Shown: positions 7,666 to 15,814, counted from the stretch's first letter. The stretch: 32,885 nucleotides of DNA from Nostoc sp. LPT (GCF_017115165.1 NZ_JABXKF010000121.1:1-32885), one strand, 5' to 3'. Program-made: numbers and translations. Notes: generated from the letters alone by a model not told the origin.

Positions 7666-8184
7666 ATGAAACATACCCTTTCAGTTCTCGTAGAAGATGA
7701 GGCGGGTGTTCTTTCCCGCATTTCTAGTTTATTTGCACGTCGCGGCTTTAATATTGAAAGCCTTGCTGTTGGCCCTGCTGAACAAGGAGGAGTCTCCCGA
7801 ATTACAATGGTTGTCCCTGGTGACGATCGCGTCATCGAGCAACTCACGAAGCAACTGTACAAGTTAGTCAATGTCCTAAAAGTCCAGGATATTACCGAAA
7901 CTCCTTGTGTAGAGAGGGAATTGATGCTTTTGAAGGTGAATGCTAGTACCAGCAATCGCTCAGAAGTGATCGAATTGTCTCAGATTTTCCGGGCGCGAGT
8001 CGTGGACGTGGCGGAAGATTTTCTCACCTTAGAAGTTGTGGGAGATCCAGGTAAAATGGTAGCGATCGTGCAAGTATTACAAAAATTTGGTTTGAAAGAA
8101 ATCGCCCGCACTGGCAAAATTGCCCTGACTCGTGAATCAGGCGTGAATACCGAGTTACTCAAATCTTTGGAAGCAAAGGTTTAG
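7666..8184 (+). CDS. ilvN: acetolactate synthase small (regulatory) subunit
   Basis: A 172-residue protein, the usual length for the short IlvN/IlvH type. The N-terminal ACT domain is plain: HTLSVLVEDEAGVLSRIS, GFNIESLAVGPAE, RITMVV at about 2-55. The C-terminal domain includes ELMLLKVNA and FLTLEVVGDPGK. It binds the catalytic subunit and gives valine feedback control of the first common step in valine, leucine and isoleucine synthesis. ATG at 7666 fits the family N-terminus; an in-frame TTG three codons earlier would only add residues. The large subunit is not in this window. A strong hairpin follows the stop codon. Confidence 0.95.
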   Translation: MKHTLSVLVEDEAGVLSRISSLFARRGFNIESLAVGPAEQGGVSRITMVVPGDDRVIEQLTKQLYKLVNVLKVQDITETPCVERELMLLKVNASTSNRSEVIELSQIFRARVVDVAEDFLTLEVVGDPGKMVAIVQVLQKFGLKEIARTGKIALTRESGVNTELLKSLEAKV

Positions 8185-8223
8185 TTGGGAATTTAAATCA
8201 AGACTCAGAAATACTCAACCGCA

Positions 8224-8261
8224 GCAGAAGTCATAGTGGCAATTGTTACTATGACTTCTGC
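8224..8261 (+). terminator. perfect 14-bp hairpin after ilvN
   Basis: GCAGAAGTCATAGT at 8224-8237 pairs perfectly with 8248-8261 around a 10-base loop, 40 bases after the ilvN stop. There is no long T-run after it, but many cyanobacterial ends lack one. The likely role is ending or protecting the ilvN transcript. Confidence 0.6.
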
Positions 8262-8287
8262 TTAGGGACTAGTACCGCTGCGCGGAA

Positions 8288-8315
8288 GTCAAAAGTCAAA
8301 AGTCAAAAGTCAAAA
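8288..8315. repeat. heptamer tandem repeat (GTCAAAA x4)
   Basis: Four exact copies of GTCAAAA. Short tandem heptamers of this kind (STRR) are well known from heterocystous cyanobacteria. Confidence 0.85.
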
Positions 8316-8398
8316 GTATTGTATTCCGGGCTTTCGCGTCATTTTGAATGATATGTTTATTTACGCCGTGTTGTACTAGCAAAAAAAGAAATATCCAA

Positions 8399-8545
8399 CT
8401 AACCTTCAATTTTGGCGATCGCTTCTTCTGGTGAGACATTACCATAAATAACAGACATAATCCCTGGCAGGTATTCATCCATCATCGTGACATTGGCGTA
8501 AACCACCCGTTGAATAAGTGCAAAACTGAGTCTGTAACCCAGGCT
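8399..8545 (-). pseudogene. unrecognised gene tail (48 codons)
   Basis: An open frame with protein-like composition, bounded upstream by TAA (8546-8548) and ending in TAG at 8399. It reads LGYRLSFALIQRVVYANVT, then MMDEYLPGIMSVIYG, then SPEEAIAKIEG. Codon use and the amphipathic pattern suggest a real C-terminus, perhaps of a solute-binding or effector protein, but I do not recognise the family. It overlaps, in another frame, the end of the DUF4157-like relic, so two broken genes may have been joined here. Confidence 0.35.
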
Positions 8546-9041
8546 TTATATTTCTCCTTCGCCGAATCTTTCAGTTCTCCAGCCTTCTTACCAAACTTGC
8601 TATTTTTAACCTTGTTCCCAACTTTCTTAAACGCCTTTGCACCTTTATAAATTACCCAATCAACTGCTTTTTCCATCGGTTTCCGCAGTTTTTGGAATAT
8701 TGCCTGAATCTTGCCAGCAATTCCACCCAAACCCAAAAGACTTGCGAGGAAACTGATAACTACAGGTAAAGATTTAGCAAGGGCGTTTTCAACCCCTTTG
8801 ATTGCTTAATCGATCGCACCACTAGCGATCGCACCAATGGCATCCAGTATCGCATTAATTCCAATCTAGTTACTTCCATCTTTTCTTCTGCAAAAGCTTT
8901 ATTCTCTACGTCTGTTTGTGTCACAGGCGTAAAAGATGCTTTTTGAGTTTGGCCACCAAATGGTCTATACGCCAATTGAGGAGTTTGTTCTGATGCTTGG
9001 GAATTAGAAAAGCTGGATGAGGGACTTTTGAGGGATTTCAT
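8482..9041 (-). pseudogene. decayed DUF4157-type (eCIS-associated) protein gene
   Basis: Two broken parts of one gene. The first 55 or so codons from 9041 (MKSLKSPSSSF, PQLAYRPFGGQTQKAS, ENKAFAEEKMEVTRLE) match the variable N-terminus of cyanobacterial DUF4157 proteins. In another frame the sequence continues as NAILDAIGAIASGAID, TAA at 8806-8808, KGVENALAKSLPVVISFLAS, LGLGGIAGKIQAIFQ, then KAVDWVIYKGAKAFKKVG, the typical helical region near their C-terminus. The central part, including the HEXXH peptidase-like domain, is gone; the deletion joint lies near 8861-8866. Such proteins are linked to extracellular contractile injection systems (family knowledge), but no such cluster is in this window. 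Confidence 0.6.
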
Positions 9042-9075
9042 CAGTTTTATCGCAACTATTGACGATTCAATTTGT

Positions 9076-9329
9076 CTATAGCAATCCTAAATGAAATTGT
9101 GAAAATTTTTGTTATAGTCGTCCTTGGTCATTTGTCCTCTTTTACAAAGTTCTGATGCCTGCAACGGGTTGCGCCAACCGATAGCGCTACGGAGAGCGAG
9201 TCATCAAGCGTCGGAAACCTCCGCTCAGACTTTGCGCTAAGTAAATTGCAAATAACAAAGGACAAATGACTAATGACTAATGACAGTCAACAGAAAAATA
9301 TTTCACTAATGATTATAGGACTGCTATAG
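9076..9329. mobile_element. MITE-like element, 254 bp
   Basis: Long imperfect inverted ends: the left begins CTATAGCAATCCTA and continues through GTGAAAATTTTT to GGTCATTTGTCC; the right end, read in reverse, gives CTATAGCAGTCCTA, GTGAAATATTTTT and AGTCATTTGTCC. The middle holds a GC-rich Nostoc repeat (GATGCCTGCAACGGG). There is no coding capacity, so it would depend on a transposase elsewhere. Target-site duplication is not clear beyond a possible TA. Confidence 0.65.
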
Positions 9330-9537
9330 GTGATTAGTTTTGATTATCATTTACCCAAAATTGCAATTATCAAGATAATTTTAGAACGCTAATCAATTAG
9401 AAAGAATAAAGATGTGTTGCCCCCGGAGATAAGTACTCGCTTGTAAATAGTCTCATGTCGGATAATGGAGAACACGCTGCCGTGTTCCCCTAGTCACGAG
9501 GAAAAGTATCTATTAGTACTTTCTTTTGACAATGTTT
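9330..9537. other. spacer downstream of RTX gene, nothing recognised
   Basis: This is an A/T-rich stretch. ACACGCTGCCGTGTTCCCC at about 9473-9490 contains a short palindrome (ACACG, CGTGT) that might end transcription of the RTX gene, which stops at 9538 on the other strand. I see no gene here. Confidence 0.35.
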
Positions 9538-11328
9538 TTATGCAAAACTGACTCCTAATGTATAAGAAAAATCAGGATTAGAACTGCTACCAGAGAAAGT
9601 TCCGCCATCTTCAGGCAAGAAAGCATATTGACTCACTGAAATGTAGTACGTACCTGCACCCAGGGAACTGGTAATTAATGACGAATTGCTACCGCTAATA
9701 TCGTCGTTCGTTTCCAGTAAAGTCCCAATCCCAGTATCGTCAAACAGTCCCAGAACTGTATCTCCTGATGTCACTGTCTTAATAGTGACAGTTCCTGGAT
9801 TTGTTAAAGAAAATTTAAAAAAGTCGAAATCGGGATTGTCCCCCAGTTGAACTGTGGCAATCTGGGCTGAAAGATTAATGTTTGAGCCTGATGATAAGGA
9901 ACTTAACCCTTCAGCAGTAGCCAGTGTGTTGTTTGTACCTTCTCCAGCATTTTCCCCCTCAAAGAAAAGGAAGTCATCACTATCAAGTTTGAGATTGTTT
10001 TTCGCCAGCGCAATACCGATGAACTCATCTGGTTCTGTTCCCGGTTTGTCTGAGAAAATTCGTGTGTTGCTGCCAACAACTTGCAGGCGGTAGTCCTGTA
10101 AAGATCCTTTGAGTTCAATTCGATCTTGGCTAGAGTCGAAGTCAGTAATAGTAGCGTAGTCCCCAAAACCAGGATTTACGCTGTTGTTATCGTCGTAGAA
10201 AATATTTACAGCGTCTCCCAGGATAAATCTATCTACCCCAACCCCGCCAGTTAAGGTATCAGTTTCCCCTAATCCCGGTGGAAGCGGACTACCAGGAAAA
10301 GTACCGATGAGGATATCGTTTCCAGATCCCCCATTGAGTATTTCATTACCCGGCCCGCCTTGTAGGCTATCATTACCGTCCTCACCATTGAGGATATCAT
10401 CGCCATTACTACCGTCTAGCGTATCATCACCTACTCTTCCATTTAGAGTGTTATTAGAAGTATTACCAAAAAGGAAGTTGTTAAGACTGTTACCTGTCCC
10501 AGTAAAGTTGCCACCTTCTCTCAGCCTCAGGTTCTCCAGATTGGCTCCTAGTGTGTAGCTGACAGAAGACCGAACGGAATCTATGTCTGAATTCGCAGCC
10601 TCTGTAATGGTATCAAGAGTAGTGTCAACGACGTAAGTATCATCACCTGCCCCCCCATTCAAAGTATCAATACCTAAACCGCCGTCAAGTGTGTCATTGC
10701 CATTATTACCGGATAATCGGTTATTTTGGTTATCACCAAAAATGCTGTCATTTCCATTTGTGCCGATGACATTATCAAAGTTGACTGCGGTAAATGACAA
10801 TGTTCCCAAACCAGGAACCTTATTAGCAGACAAACTTTGGGTTTGCAGGTTAGCGGTGATAAATACCCCAGCCAAAGATTGGGATGCATCTATGGTGTTG
10901 TTGGCGACCTTAGGATTAGCAATAACCTTTTCTACTTTAAAGAGTAGGTCTTTTCCCAATCCCCCAGCTTTTTGAATGGTTCCAACACCTGACAAGGTAA
11001 TAGTTTGACCTAATTGACTGTAATCTGCGGTATCAATGCCATCTCCACCATCAATGTTGTCGTTACCCTGACTGCCTTTGAAGGTGTCACTGCCTGCATC
11101 ACCTTTTAAAATATCGTTTCCTGTGCCCCCATCAAGTGTATCATTGCCATCTCCACCGCTAAGACTGTCGTTCGCCGTCCCCCCTGCGAGGGAATCGTTA
11201 CCAGCCAAACCATTCAAGACATCGTTACCGGAGGTACTATTGGCATTACCACCACTAGCCCAGCCAACTATAGTATCATTTCCCGAACTCCCATTTATCG
11301 TGTCAGGATTTGTAGTACCGAAAGCCAT
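9538..11328 (-). CDS. RTX-type calcium-binding protein with PPC-like C-terminus
   Basis: A 596-residue protein, probably secreted. Blocks of GGxGxDxL nonapeptides occur at about 13-110, 190-245 and 285-345; these fold as calcium-loaded beta rolls in the hemolysin-type family. A middle region (IDASQSLAGVFITANLQ, LENLRLREGG) resembles inserts common in cyanobacterial RTX proteins. The last 140 residues (NNTLATAEGL, DFDFFKFSLTNPGTVTI, SSLGAGTYYISVSQY) look like a bacterial pre-peptidase C-terminal (PPC/DVUA0089) domain. There is no N-terminal signal peptide, as expected for type I secretion. ATG at 11328 follows GGAGAG. No catalytic domain is seen, so a surface or matrix role is inferred. Confidence 0.88.
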   Translation of the reverse strand: MAFGTTNPDTINGSSGNDTIVGWASGGNANSTSGNDVLNGLAGNDSLAGGTANDSLSGGDGNDTLDGGTGNDILKGDAGSDTFKGSQGNDNIDGGDGIDTADYSQLGQTITLSGVGTIQKAGGLGKDLLFKVEKVIANPKVANNTIDASQSLAGVFITANLQTQSLSANKVPGLGTLSFTAVNFDNVIGTNGNDSIFGDNQNNRLSGNNGNDTLDGGLGIDTLNGGAGDDTYVVDTTLDTITEAANSDIDSVRSSVSYTLGANLENLRLREGGNFTGTGNSLNNFLFGNTSNNTLNGRVGDDTLDGSNGDDILNGEDGNDSLQGGPGNEILNGGSGNDILIGTFPGSPLPPGLGETDTLTGGVGVDRFILGDAVNIFYDDNNSVNPGFGDYATITDFDSSQDRIELKGSLQDYRLQVVGSNTRIFSDKPGTEPDEFIGIALAKNNLKLDSDDFLFFEGENAGEGTNNTLATAEGLSSLSSGSNINLSAQIATVQLGDNPDFDFFKFSLTNPGTVTIKTVTSGDTVLGLFDDTGIGTLLETNDDISGSNSSLITSSLGAGTYYISVSQYAFLPEDGGTFSGSSSNPDFSYTLGVSFA

Positions 11329-11370
11329 ATTATCTCTCCTAAATTTCTCACTAAATATGTAAGTTCAGCA

Positions 11371-11592
11371 TCAATCAAAAAACTCTAGTTCTATGTCAGT
11401 TAGAATCAACCACGGGTCTTTGTGTCCCAAATCCCAACGAGCAAGCAATGTACATTCAAGTGGATTGGTTTTAAAACAAGCAACTCGACCTGACCATGAT
11501 TGTCTTGGAGCGCCAAGAACTGCAAGCGATCGCCATTGCATTGAGTAATCGAATGCAAGCTGCTTTTGTAAGCACCTCGCAACCCGTGTCGC
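11371..11592 (-). pseudogene. transposase relic (IS4-like DDE family)
   Basis: In the spacer between the two RTX genes a 73-codon open frame follows a TAA. It reads QLAFDYSMQWRSLAVLG, RQSWSGRVACFKTNP, LECTLLARWDLGHKDPWL, ILTDIE. This is the conserved WDLGxKDPWLILTD region of a transposase widespread in cyanobacteria, which I place in the IS4-like group from memory. The N-terminal part and the C-terminal catalytic glutamate region are missing. It marks an old insertion between two paralogous genes and now forms part of the upstream region of the 596-residue RTX gene. Confidence 0.65.
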
Positions 11593-11599
11593 TTAACGA

Positions 11600-14236
11600 T
11601 TAAACTACTACAAAGTTCTTTTCAGTTAGTGTTACACCACCAGATAGTTGTGCAAATTTTACCTGAGTAAACCCAGATGCACTGCCGTCCTGGTCAAAGA
11701 ACAATGCACCTGTAGAAAAATCATAGATAAATCGTTGATTGGTTGTCGTTGCAGATGTTCCAATGGTAAACTGACTTGTCTGAAGTGAACCTCTTGATAA
11801 CCCGCCACCAAAACCATTAGCATCTACCTGAATTAATTCATTAGTGCCCTTGAAGTCATAAATAGTATCAACACCCCCATTGTAATTATAGAAACCAAAG
11901 GTATCAGTCCCATCCCCTCCAATTAGGCTGTCATTACCTTCTGCACCAATAAGGATATCATTGCCATTGCTGCCAACAATATTGTCATCATAGCTTGTAC
12001 CTGAGATATGTAATTGTTCGATATTGTTGTAGTTAACTCGATACAAGCCCACTGTAATTGAGCCAGTATTAGTAGTAGCATTGAATGTCGAAGTAATTCC
12101 CCCAGTAGCAAAGTTGTAAACAGTGAACAACGAATCGTCACCAATACCCCCATCTACCGTTTGAGTCACTAAATTAGATAGGTCAGTATCCGGGGAGTCA
12201 ATGACTAGATTGAAGGAATCATTGCCATCACCCCCAGAAAGAAGGTTATTACCTGTTGAACTACCGAAGCTCAAGTTATCGTCACCAGCGCCTCCTTCTA
12301 GGGTGTTATTACCAGACGGGCGAGAGTCGGAGTAGTCGTAGGAGGTATTATATAAGTAGTCGCCAGAAATGTAAAGGGAATCATTGCCATCACCCCCAAA
12401 GAGCAAGTTATCACCTGTTGAACCACGAGCACTCAAGGTGTCGTTACCTACACCTCCATTAAGAGTGTTATTGCCTAATGAGCGAGAGTCAAAGTACTGT
12501 CCATAATCGTTGCTGTAGTTGCCAAATATGTCAAGAGAATCATTGCCATCACCCCCATCGAGCAGGTTATCACCTTTTAAACCACCAGCACGCAATGCAT
12601 CGTTACCTGCACCTCCGTTGAGAGTATTATTGCCTAATGAGCGAGAGTCAGAGGAGTAGCCGTAACTGTTGCTGTAGCTGCCAGAGATATCAAGAGAATC
12701 ATTACCATCCCCCCCAAAGAGCAGGTTATTACCTTTTGAACCGCTAGCACTCAAGGTATCGTTATCTGCACCTCCATTGAGAGTGTTATTGCCTAATGAG
12801 CGAGAGTCAAAATTGCCGAATCTGTCAGGGGATGTGTCGTTGAATGTGCTGCCAGAGATATCAACAGAATCATTACCATCGCCCCCAAAGAGCAGGTTAT
12901 CGCCTGTTGAACTGCTAGCACTTAAGGTATCGTCACCAATACCTCCTTCTAGGGTGTTATTTCCCGCACCACCTCTGAGCAGGTCATTACCACTCAAGCC
13001 ATCGATGATGTCGTCACCTCCCTGACCATTGATGACATCATTAGAGTTGTCGAAACCCGTAATGTTGTTATCCAGGTCATTCAGGAAAGTAACAGTGTTC
13101 CTGTTGAACACAGTAGTTTGAGTGGAATCAGCATCAAACACATCAAAACTGTCGCTGATGCTGGTTTCTCCATCAAACAGGATATTGCCAATAGCTGGTC
13201 GTGAAGAAGTTGCTGGCAGATTATCCAGGTTTTCTAATTTGAAGTTTTGCAGAATGACTTTATCACTAACGGAATTTCCAAAGGTGATTTCTAAGTTATC
13301 ACCATTTTGAGTTAATCGCAGATTTCGAGCAGTCGAACTACTACCTATAAATTGCAAGGTGTCTAAGGAGGCTACCACCGCCTCTAAAGGATTTGAGCCT
13401 TTTCCCACACCAGTGAAATCGGTGATAATATCAGTGCCCTCGTATCCGTTGTTGTTGTAAATAAATTTATCATTGCCAGCACCACCAGTTAGAGTGTCGT
13501 TATCATTCTCACCAGCAAGAACATCATTACCTGCATCACCAATAATCGTATCATTGCCAACGCTCCCAGAGAGCGTATCCTTGCCATTTTTCCCTATAAT
13601 CAAGTCATCGTAGTATGTACCTAAGACATTTAATCGTTCGATATTCTGATAGCTAACCTGATTATTACCCGCCGTAATTGAGCCAGTGTTAGTAGCGGCA
13701 TTGAATGTCGAAGTGATCCCTACACCAGCATTATTGTATCCGATGTAACCGACGGACAATACATCGTCACCCGCTCCCCCATCGATTGTATCTTTGCCAC
13801 TATTGCCTGTTGAGAGTGTATCGTTGCCACTATTGCCAACAATATTGTCGTCGTAAGCTGTACCTGAGATATTTAATCGTTCGATAAACTTATAGTTAAC
13901 CTGATTTGTGCCCGCCGTAATTACTCCCTTGTTTGTAGTGGCATTGAATGTTGTTGTGATACCTGCTGTAGGATTGCTGTAGCTGTAATCAACGGACAAC
14001 ATATCGTCACCTGCTCCCCCATCGATTGTATCTTTGCCACCATACCCCCCAGAAAGCGTATCGTTTGCACTGCTTCCCACAATATTGTCATCATCGCCTG
14101 TACCTAAGATATTCAATCGTTCGATATTCTTGTAACTAACCCGATATGTGCCTGCCGTAATTTCTACCTTGTTTGTAGTGGCATTGAATGTCGTTGAAAT
14201 ACCTGCTGAAGCAAAACTGTAATCAACGGATAACAA
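11600..14236 (-). CDS. large RTX-type calcium-binding repeat protein, 5' end doubtful
   Basis: An 878-codon frame made almost wholly of repeats. A roughly 70-residue module (VDGGxGDD, TTFNATTN, ITAG, NIERLNILGT, DDNIVG) occurs three times at the N-terminus and once near residue 710. A 53-residue module (NNTLNGGAGNDTL, GDNLLFGGDGNDSLDISG, DSRSLG) occurs about five times in the middle. GGxGxDxL calcium motifs lie throughout. The C-terminus (DGSASGFTQVKFAQL, GGVTLTEKNFVVV) is the usual ending of secreted cyanobacterial RTX proteins. The start is a problem: the only start codon is TTG at 14236, in the middle of a module, and the frame stays open upstream for 31 codons of unrelated sequence. The gene is probably 5'-truncated. 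Confidence 0.8.
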   Translation of the reverse strand: MLSVDYSFASAGISTTFNATTNKVEITAGTYRVSYKNIERLNILGTGDDDNIVGSSANDTLSGGYGGKDTIDGGAGDDMLSVDYSYSNPTAGITTTFNATTNKGVITAGTNQVNYKFIERLNISGTAYDDNIVGNSGNDTLSTGNSGKDTIDGGAGDDVLSVGYIGYNNAGVGITSTFNAATNTGSITAGNNQVSYQNIERLNVLGTYYDDLIIGKNGKDTLSGSVGNDTIIGDAGNDVLAGENDNDTLTGGAGNDKFIYNNNGYEGTDIITDFTGVGKGSNPLEAVVASLDTLQFIGSSSTARNLRLTQNGDNLEITFGNSVSDKVILQNFKLENLDNLPATSSRPAIGNILFDGETSISDSFDVFDADSTQTTVFNRNTVTFLNDLDNNITGFDNSNDVINGQGGDDIIDGLSGNDLLRGGAGNNTLEGGIGDDTLSASSSTGDNLLFGGDGNDSVDISGSTFNDTSPDRFGNFDSRSLGNNTLNGGADNDTLSASGSKGNNLLFGGDGNDSLDISGSYSNSYGYSSDSRSLGNNTLNGGAGNDALRAGGLKGDNLLDGGDGNDSLDIFGNYSNDYGQYFDSRSLGNNTLNGGVGNDTLSARGSTGDNLLFGGDGNDSLYISGDYLYNTSYDYSDSRPSGNNTLEGGAGDDNLSFGSSTGNNLLSGGDGNDSFNLVIDSPDTDLSNLVTQTVDGGIGDDSLFTVYNFATGGITSTFNATTNTGSITVGLYRVNYNNIEQLHISGTSYDDNIVGSNGNDILIGAEGNDSLIGGDGTDTFGFYNYNGGVDTIYDFKGTNELIQVDANGFGGGLSRGSLQTSQFTIGTSATTTNQRFIYDFSTGALFFDQDGSASGFTQVKFAQLSGGVTLTEKNFVVV
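12309..12960. repeat. 159-bp tandem coding repeats in the RTX gene
   Basis: The block TTGCCTAATG starts at 12471, 12630 and 12789, exactly 159 bases apart; the related copy at 12309 is 162 bases before the first. Each unit encodes 53-54 residues. Near-identity between units suggests recent unequal recombination and a protein length that can vary between strains. Confidence 0.85.
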
Positions 14237-14914
14237 ATCGTCACCCTTACCCCCATCTACTGTTTGAATTGCTAATTTATTTTTTTGCCAGCGCCTAAGT
14301 CCTACTAGAAGAGAAAATAATCAACAGTTGACTCTTAATCGGGAAAAAGATTTTGATGCCTTCCTTATAGTCCTTATAGGCTGTTATCCGTGGGTGTCTA
14401 GCTTGAAAATAGAGAACATCTTAAGAGCCTCAAAATAATTACATAGTCAATATCATACTTAGATGTCTATACTTAAATACTCATCTTTGCATACTCTTCA
14501 CATTACTTGCTGAAAAATATATACACAAGTACTGAGCTTTGTATATTCTTCATATTCTTCTGTGTCTAGGCAATAAGAAAGTAAGCTGTTACGCAAATAA
14601 AATTGTATATTTACTCATGTTCGCGCAGCGTCTCCTTCAGGAGAGGGTTGTCATTAGTCATTTGTATTTCAAAGGACAGATGACCATTGACTGCATGACA
14701 GTCTTAACAATTGCAATGTACAATCTAGACGCGCATCAGTTTATAACCTAGTAGGCAAATGTTTTAAGAAGTGATAAAAAATACATATATTATTTCTTTA
14801 AAGGCTGCGATACCTTCTCTACGAGACGCTACGCGAACGGTAAGCTTCTCTACGAGACGCTGCGCGAACGCTAACGCCTGCGGTAAATGGTCGCCTACGC
14901 CTTGGTTAACTTAT
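14237..14914. other. repeat-rich spacer upstream of the truncated RTX gene
   Basis: No gene is recognised here. The frame of the RTX gene stays open to 14329 but lacks a start codon. A degenerate tandem duplication of about 53 bases covers 14480-14565 (GCATACTCTTCACATT against GTATATTCTTCATATT). At 14649-14700, GTCATTAGTCATTTGT and AAAGGACAGATGACC are like the inner ends of the 9076-9329 element with the middle deleted. Confidence 0.5.
14813..14882. repeat. CTTCTCTACGAGACGCT dispersed repeat, two tandem copies
   Basis: CTTCTCTACGAGACGCTACG and CTTCTCTACGAGACGCTGCG follow one another with the same GCGAACG tail. This is a common Nostoc dispersed repeat and is probably not translated. Confidence 0.6.
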
Positions 14915-15045
14915 ACTACGATCAAGAGCGATCGCCTGCCAATATATAACCGTGCAAGAATCGCTATAGGTTATAAAAATTATCACCGCAGACATAAACC
15001 AACTTAACCAAGAATACTGCAAACCATCCGCACCCATGCCAAAAG
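14915..15045 (+). pseudogene. decayed partial copy of the JAMM gene 5' region
   Basis: This stretch aligns with 15262-15408, the leader and first codons of the JAMM peptidase gene. Shared blocks are ACTACGATCAA, GCGATCGCCTGC, CAAGAAT, CGCAGACAT and a 22-base exact match (15019-15040 against 15382-15403). The start ATG of the intact gene is ATA here, and the copy ends a few bases after the shared block. It is thus a non-functional tandem fragment about 360 bases upstream of the original. Confidence 0.7.
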
Positions 15046-15169
15046 TTGAGGAATAAAACCCAACACATACTCTCTGTTAGCACTAATTGCATTAAACAAT
15101 CGAATCGGAGGTGCTGTTTTAAGTACCTCCCATTCCATGCCTAGAGCGATCGTAGAGCGCTAATGAAGA

Positions 15170-15238
15170 TTAAACAACCACAAAGTTCTTTTCAGTTAGT
15201 GTTACACCACCCAAAAATTGTGCAAATTTTACCTGAGT
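15170..15238 (-). pseudogene. orphan 3' end of a second RTX gene
   Basis: The reverse strand reads TQVKFAQFLGGVTL, TEKNFVVV, stop. This is nearly identical to the last 22 residues of the large RTX protein, whose 3' end lies at 11600-11664. Only this short tail is present: upstream, where the rest of the gene should be, lies the JAMM gene leader. It is either the scar of a deleted paralogue or a copied fragment. Confidence 0.75.
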
Positions 15239-15355
15239 CACTGCACTCGCCTTAGCCTAGCACTACGATCAAAGATTAAGCGATCGCCTGCGGTTTTTGC
15301 TAACATACGCATTCAGCAAGAATTGTTAAAAGTTGCTAAAATTATAAACGCAGAC

Positions 15356-15814
15356 ATGATCCAACTTAGCCCAGAACACTTGCAAACCATCCGCACCCAT
15401 GCCGAAAGCACTTACCCAGATGAGTGCTGTGGTATAATTTTGGGCTATCTGGCTAATGAGGGCAAAACTGTGGTAGAAGTCATACCAACAGAAAATGCTT
15501 GGAATACAGAAGCGGCGGCTGAGTTTCCAGGGGGACGTAGAACAGAAAGTAAAAGACGGCAATATACGATCGCACCCGAAGTTATGTTAAAAACACAAAG
15601 GGAAGCACGCGATCGCTCACTAAACATTATCGGCATTTTTCACTCCCACCCAGATCATCCTGCTATCCCTTCAGAATGCGATCGCCTATACGCTTGGCAG
15701 GGATACTCGTATATAATAGTTTCCGTCCAAAACGGCAAAGCTGGAGAACTCAAAAGTTGGAGCCTTGATGATACTCATCAGTTTCAAGCAGAGGAAATTG
15801 AAAATATAAAATAA
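15356..15814 (+). CDS. JAMM/Mov34 (M67) metallopeptidase
   Basis: A 152-residue zinc peptidase. The JAMM signature is complete: HSHPDHPAIPSECD supplies His, His and Asp, with E near the start (ECCGIILG, residues 23-30). Small bacterial members such as Mec of Mycobacterium tuberculosis remove amino acids or fuse with ThiS/MoaD-type ubiquitin-like sulfur carriers (family knowledge). ATG at 15356 begins at the family N-terminus (MIQLSPEHLQTI); an upstream extension is open but contains repeat sequence and is rejected. The moeB gene follows 140 bases later on the same strand, so a shared sulfur-carrier pathway is likely. No carrier protein gene is adjacent. Confidence 0.9.
   Translation: MIQLSPEHLQTIRTHAESTYPDECCGIILGYLANEGKTVVEVIPTENAWNTEAAAEFPGGRRTESKRRQYTIAPEVMLKTQREARDRSLNIIGIFHSHPDHPAIPSECDRLYAWQGYSYIIVSVQNGKAGELKSWSLDDTHQFQAEEIENIK

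Noticed and set aside
9854..14100. Many frames of 60-100 codons opposite or within the two RTX genes
   Set aside because: They are shadows of repetitive GGxGxD coding sequence; their Ser/Pro/Leu-rich products are artefacts of the repeats.
14771..15007. 78-codon plus-strand frame
   Set aside because: It is mostly translated CTACGAGACGCT repeats and the decayed JAMM copy.
15004..15138. 44-codon minus-strand frame (MEWEVLKTAPPIRLFNAI)
   Set aside because: It begins with ATG and looks plausible at first, but its second half is antisense to the duplicated JAMM segment, and no family is recognised.
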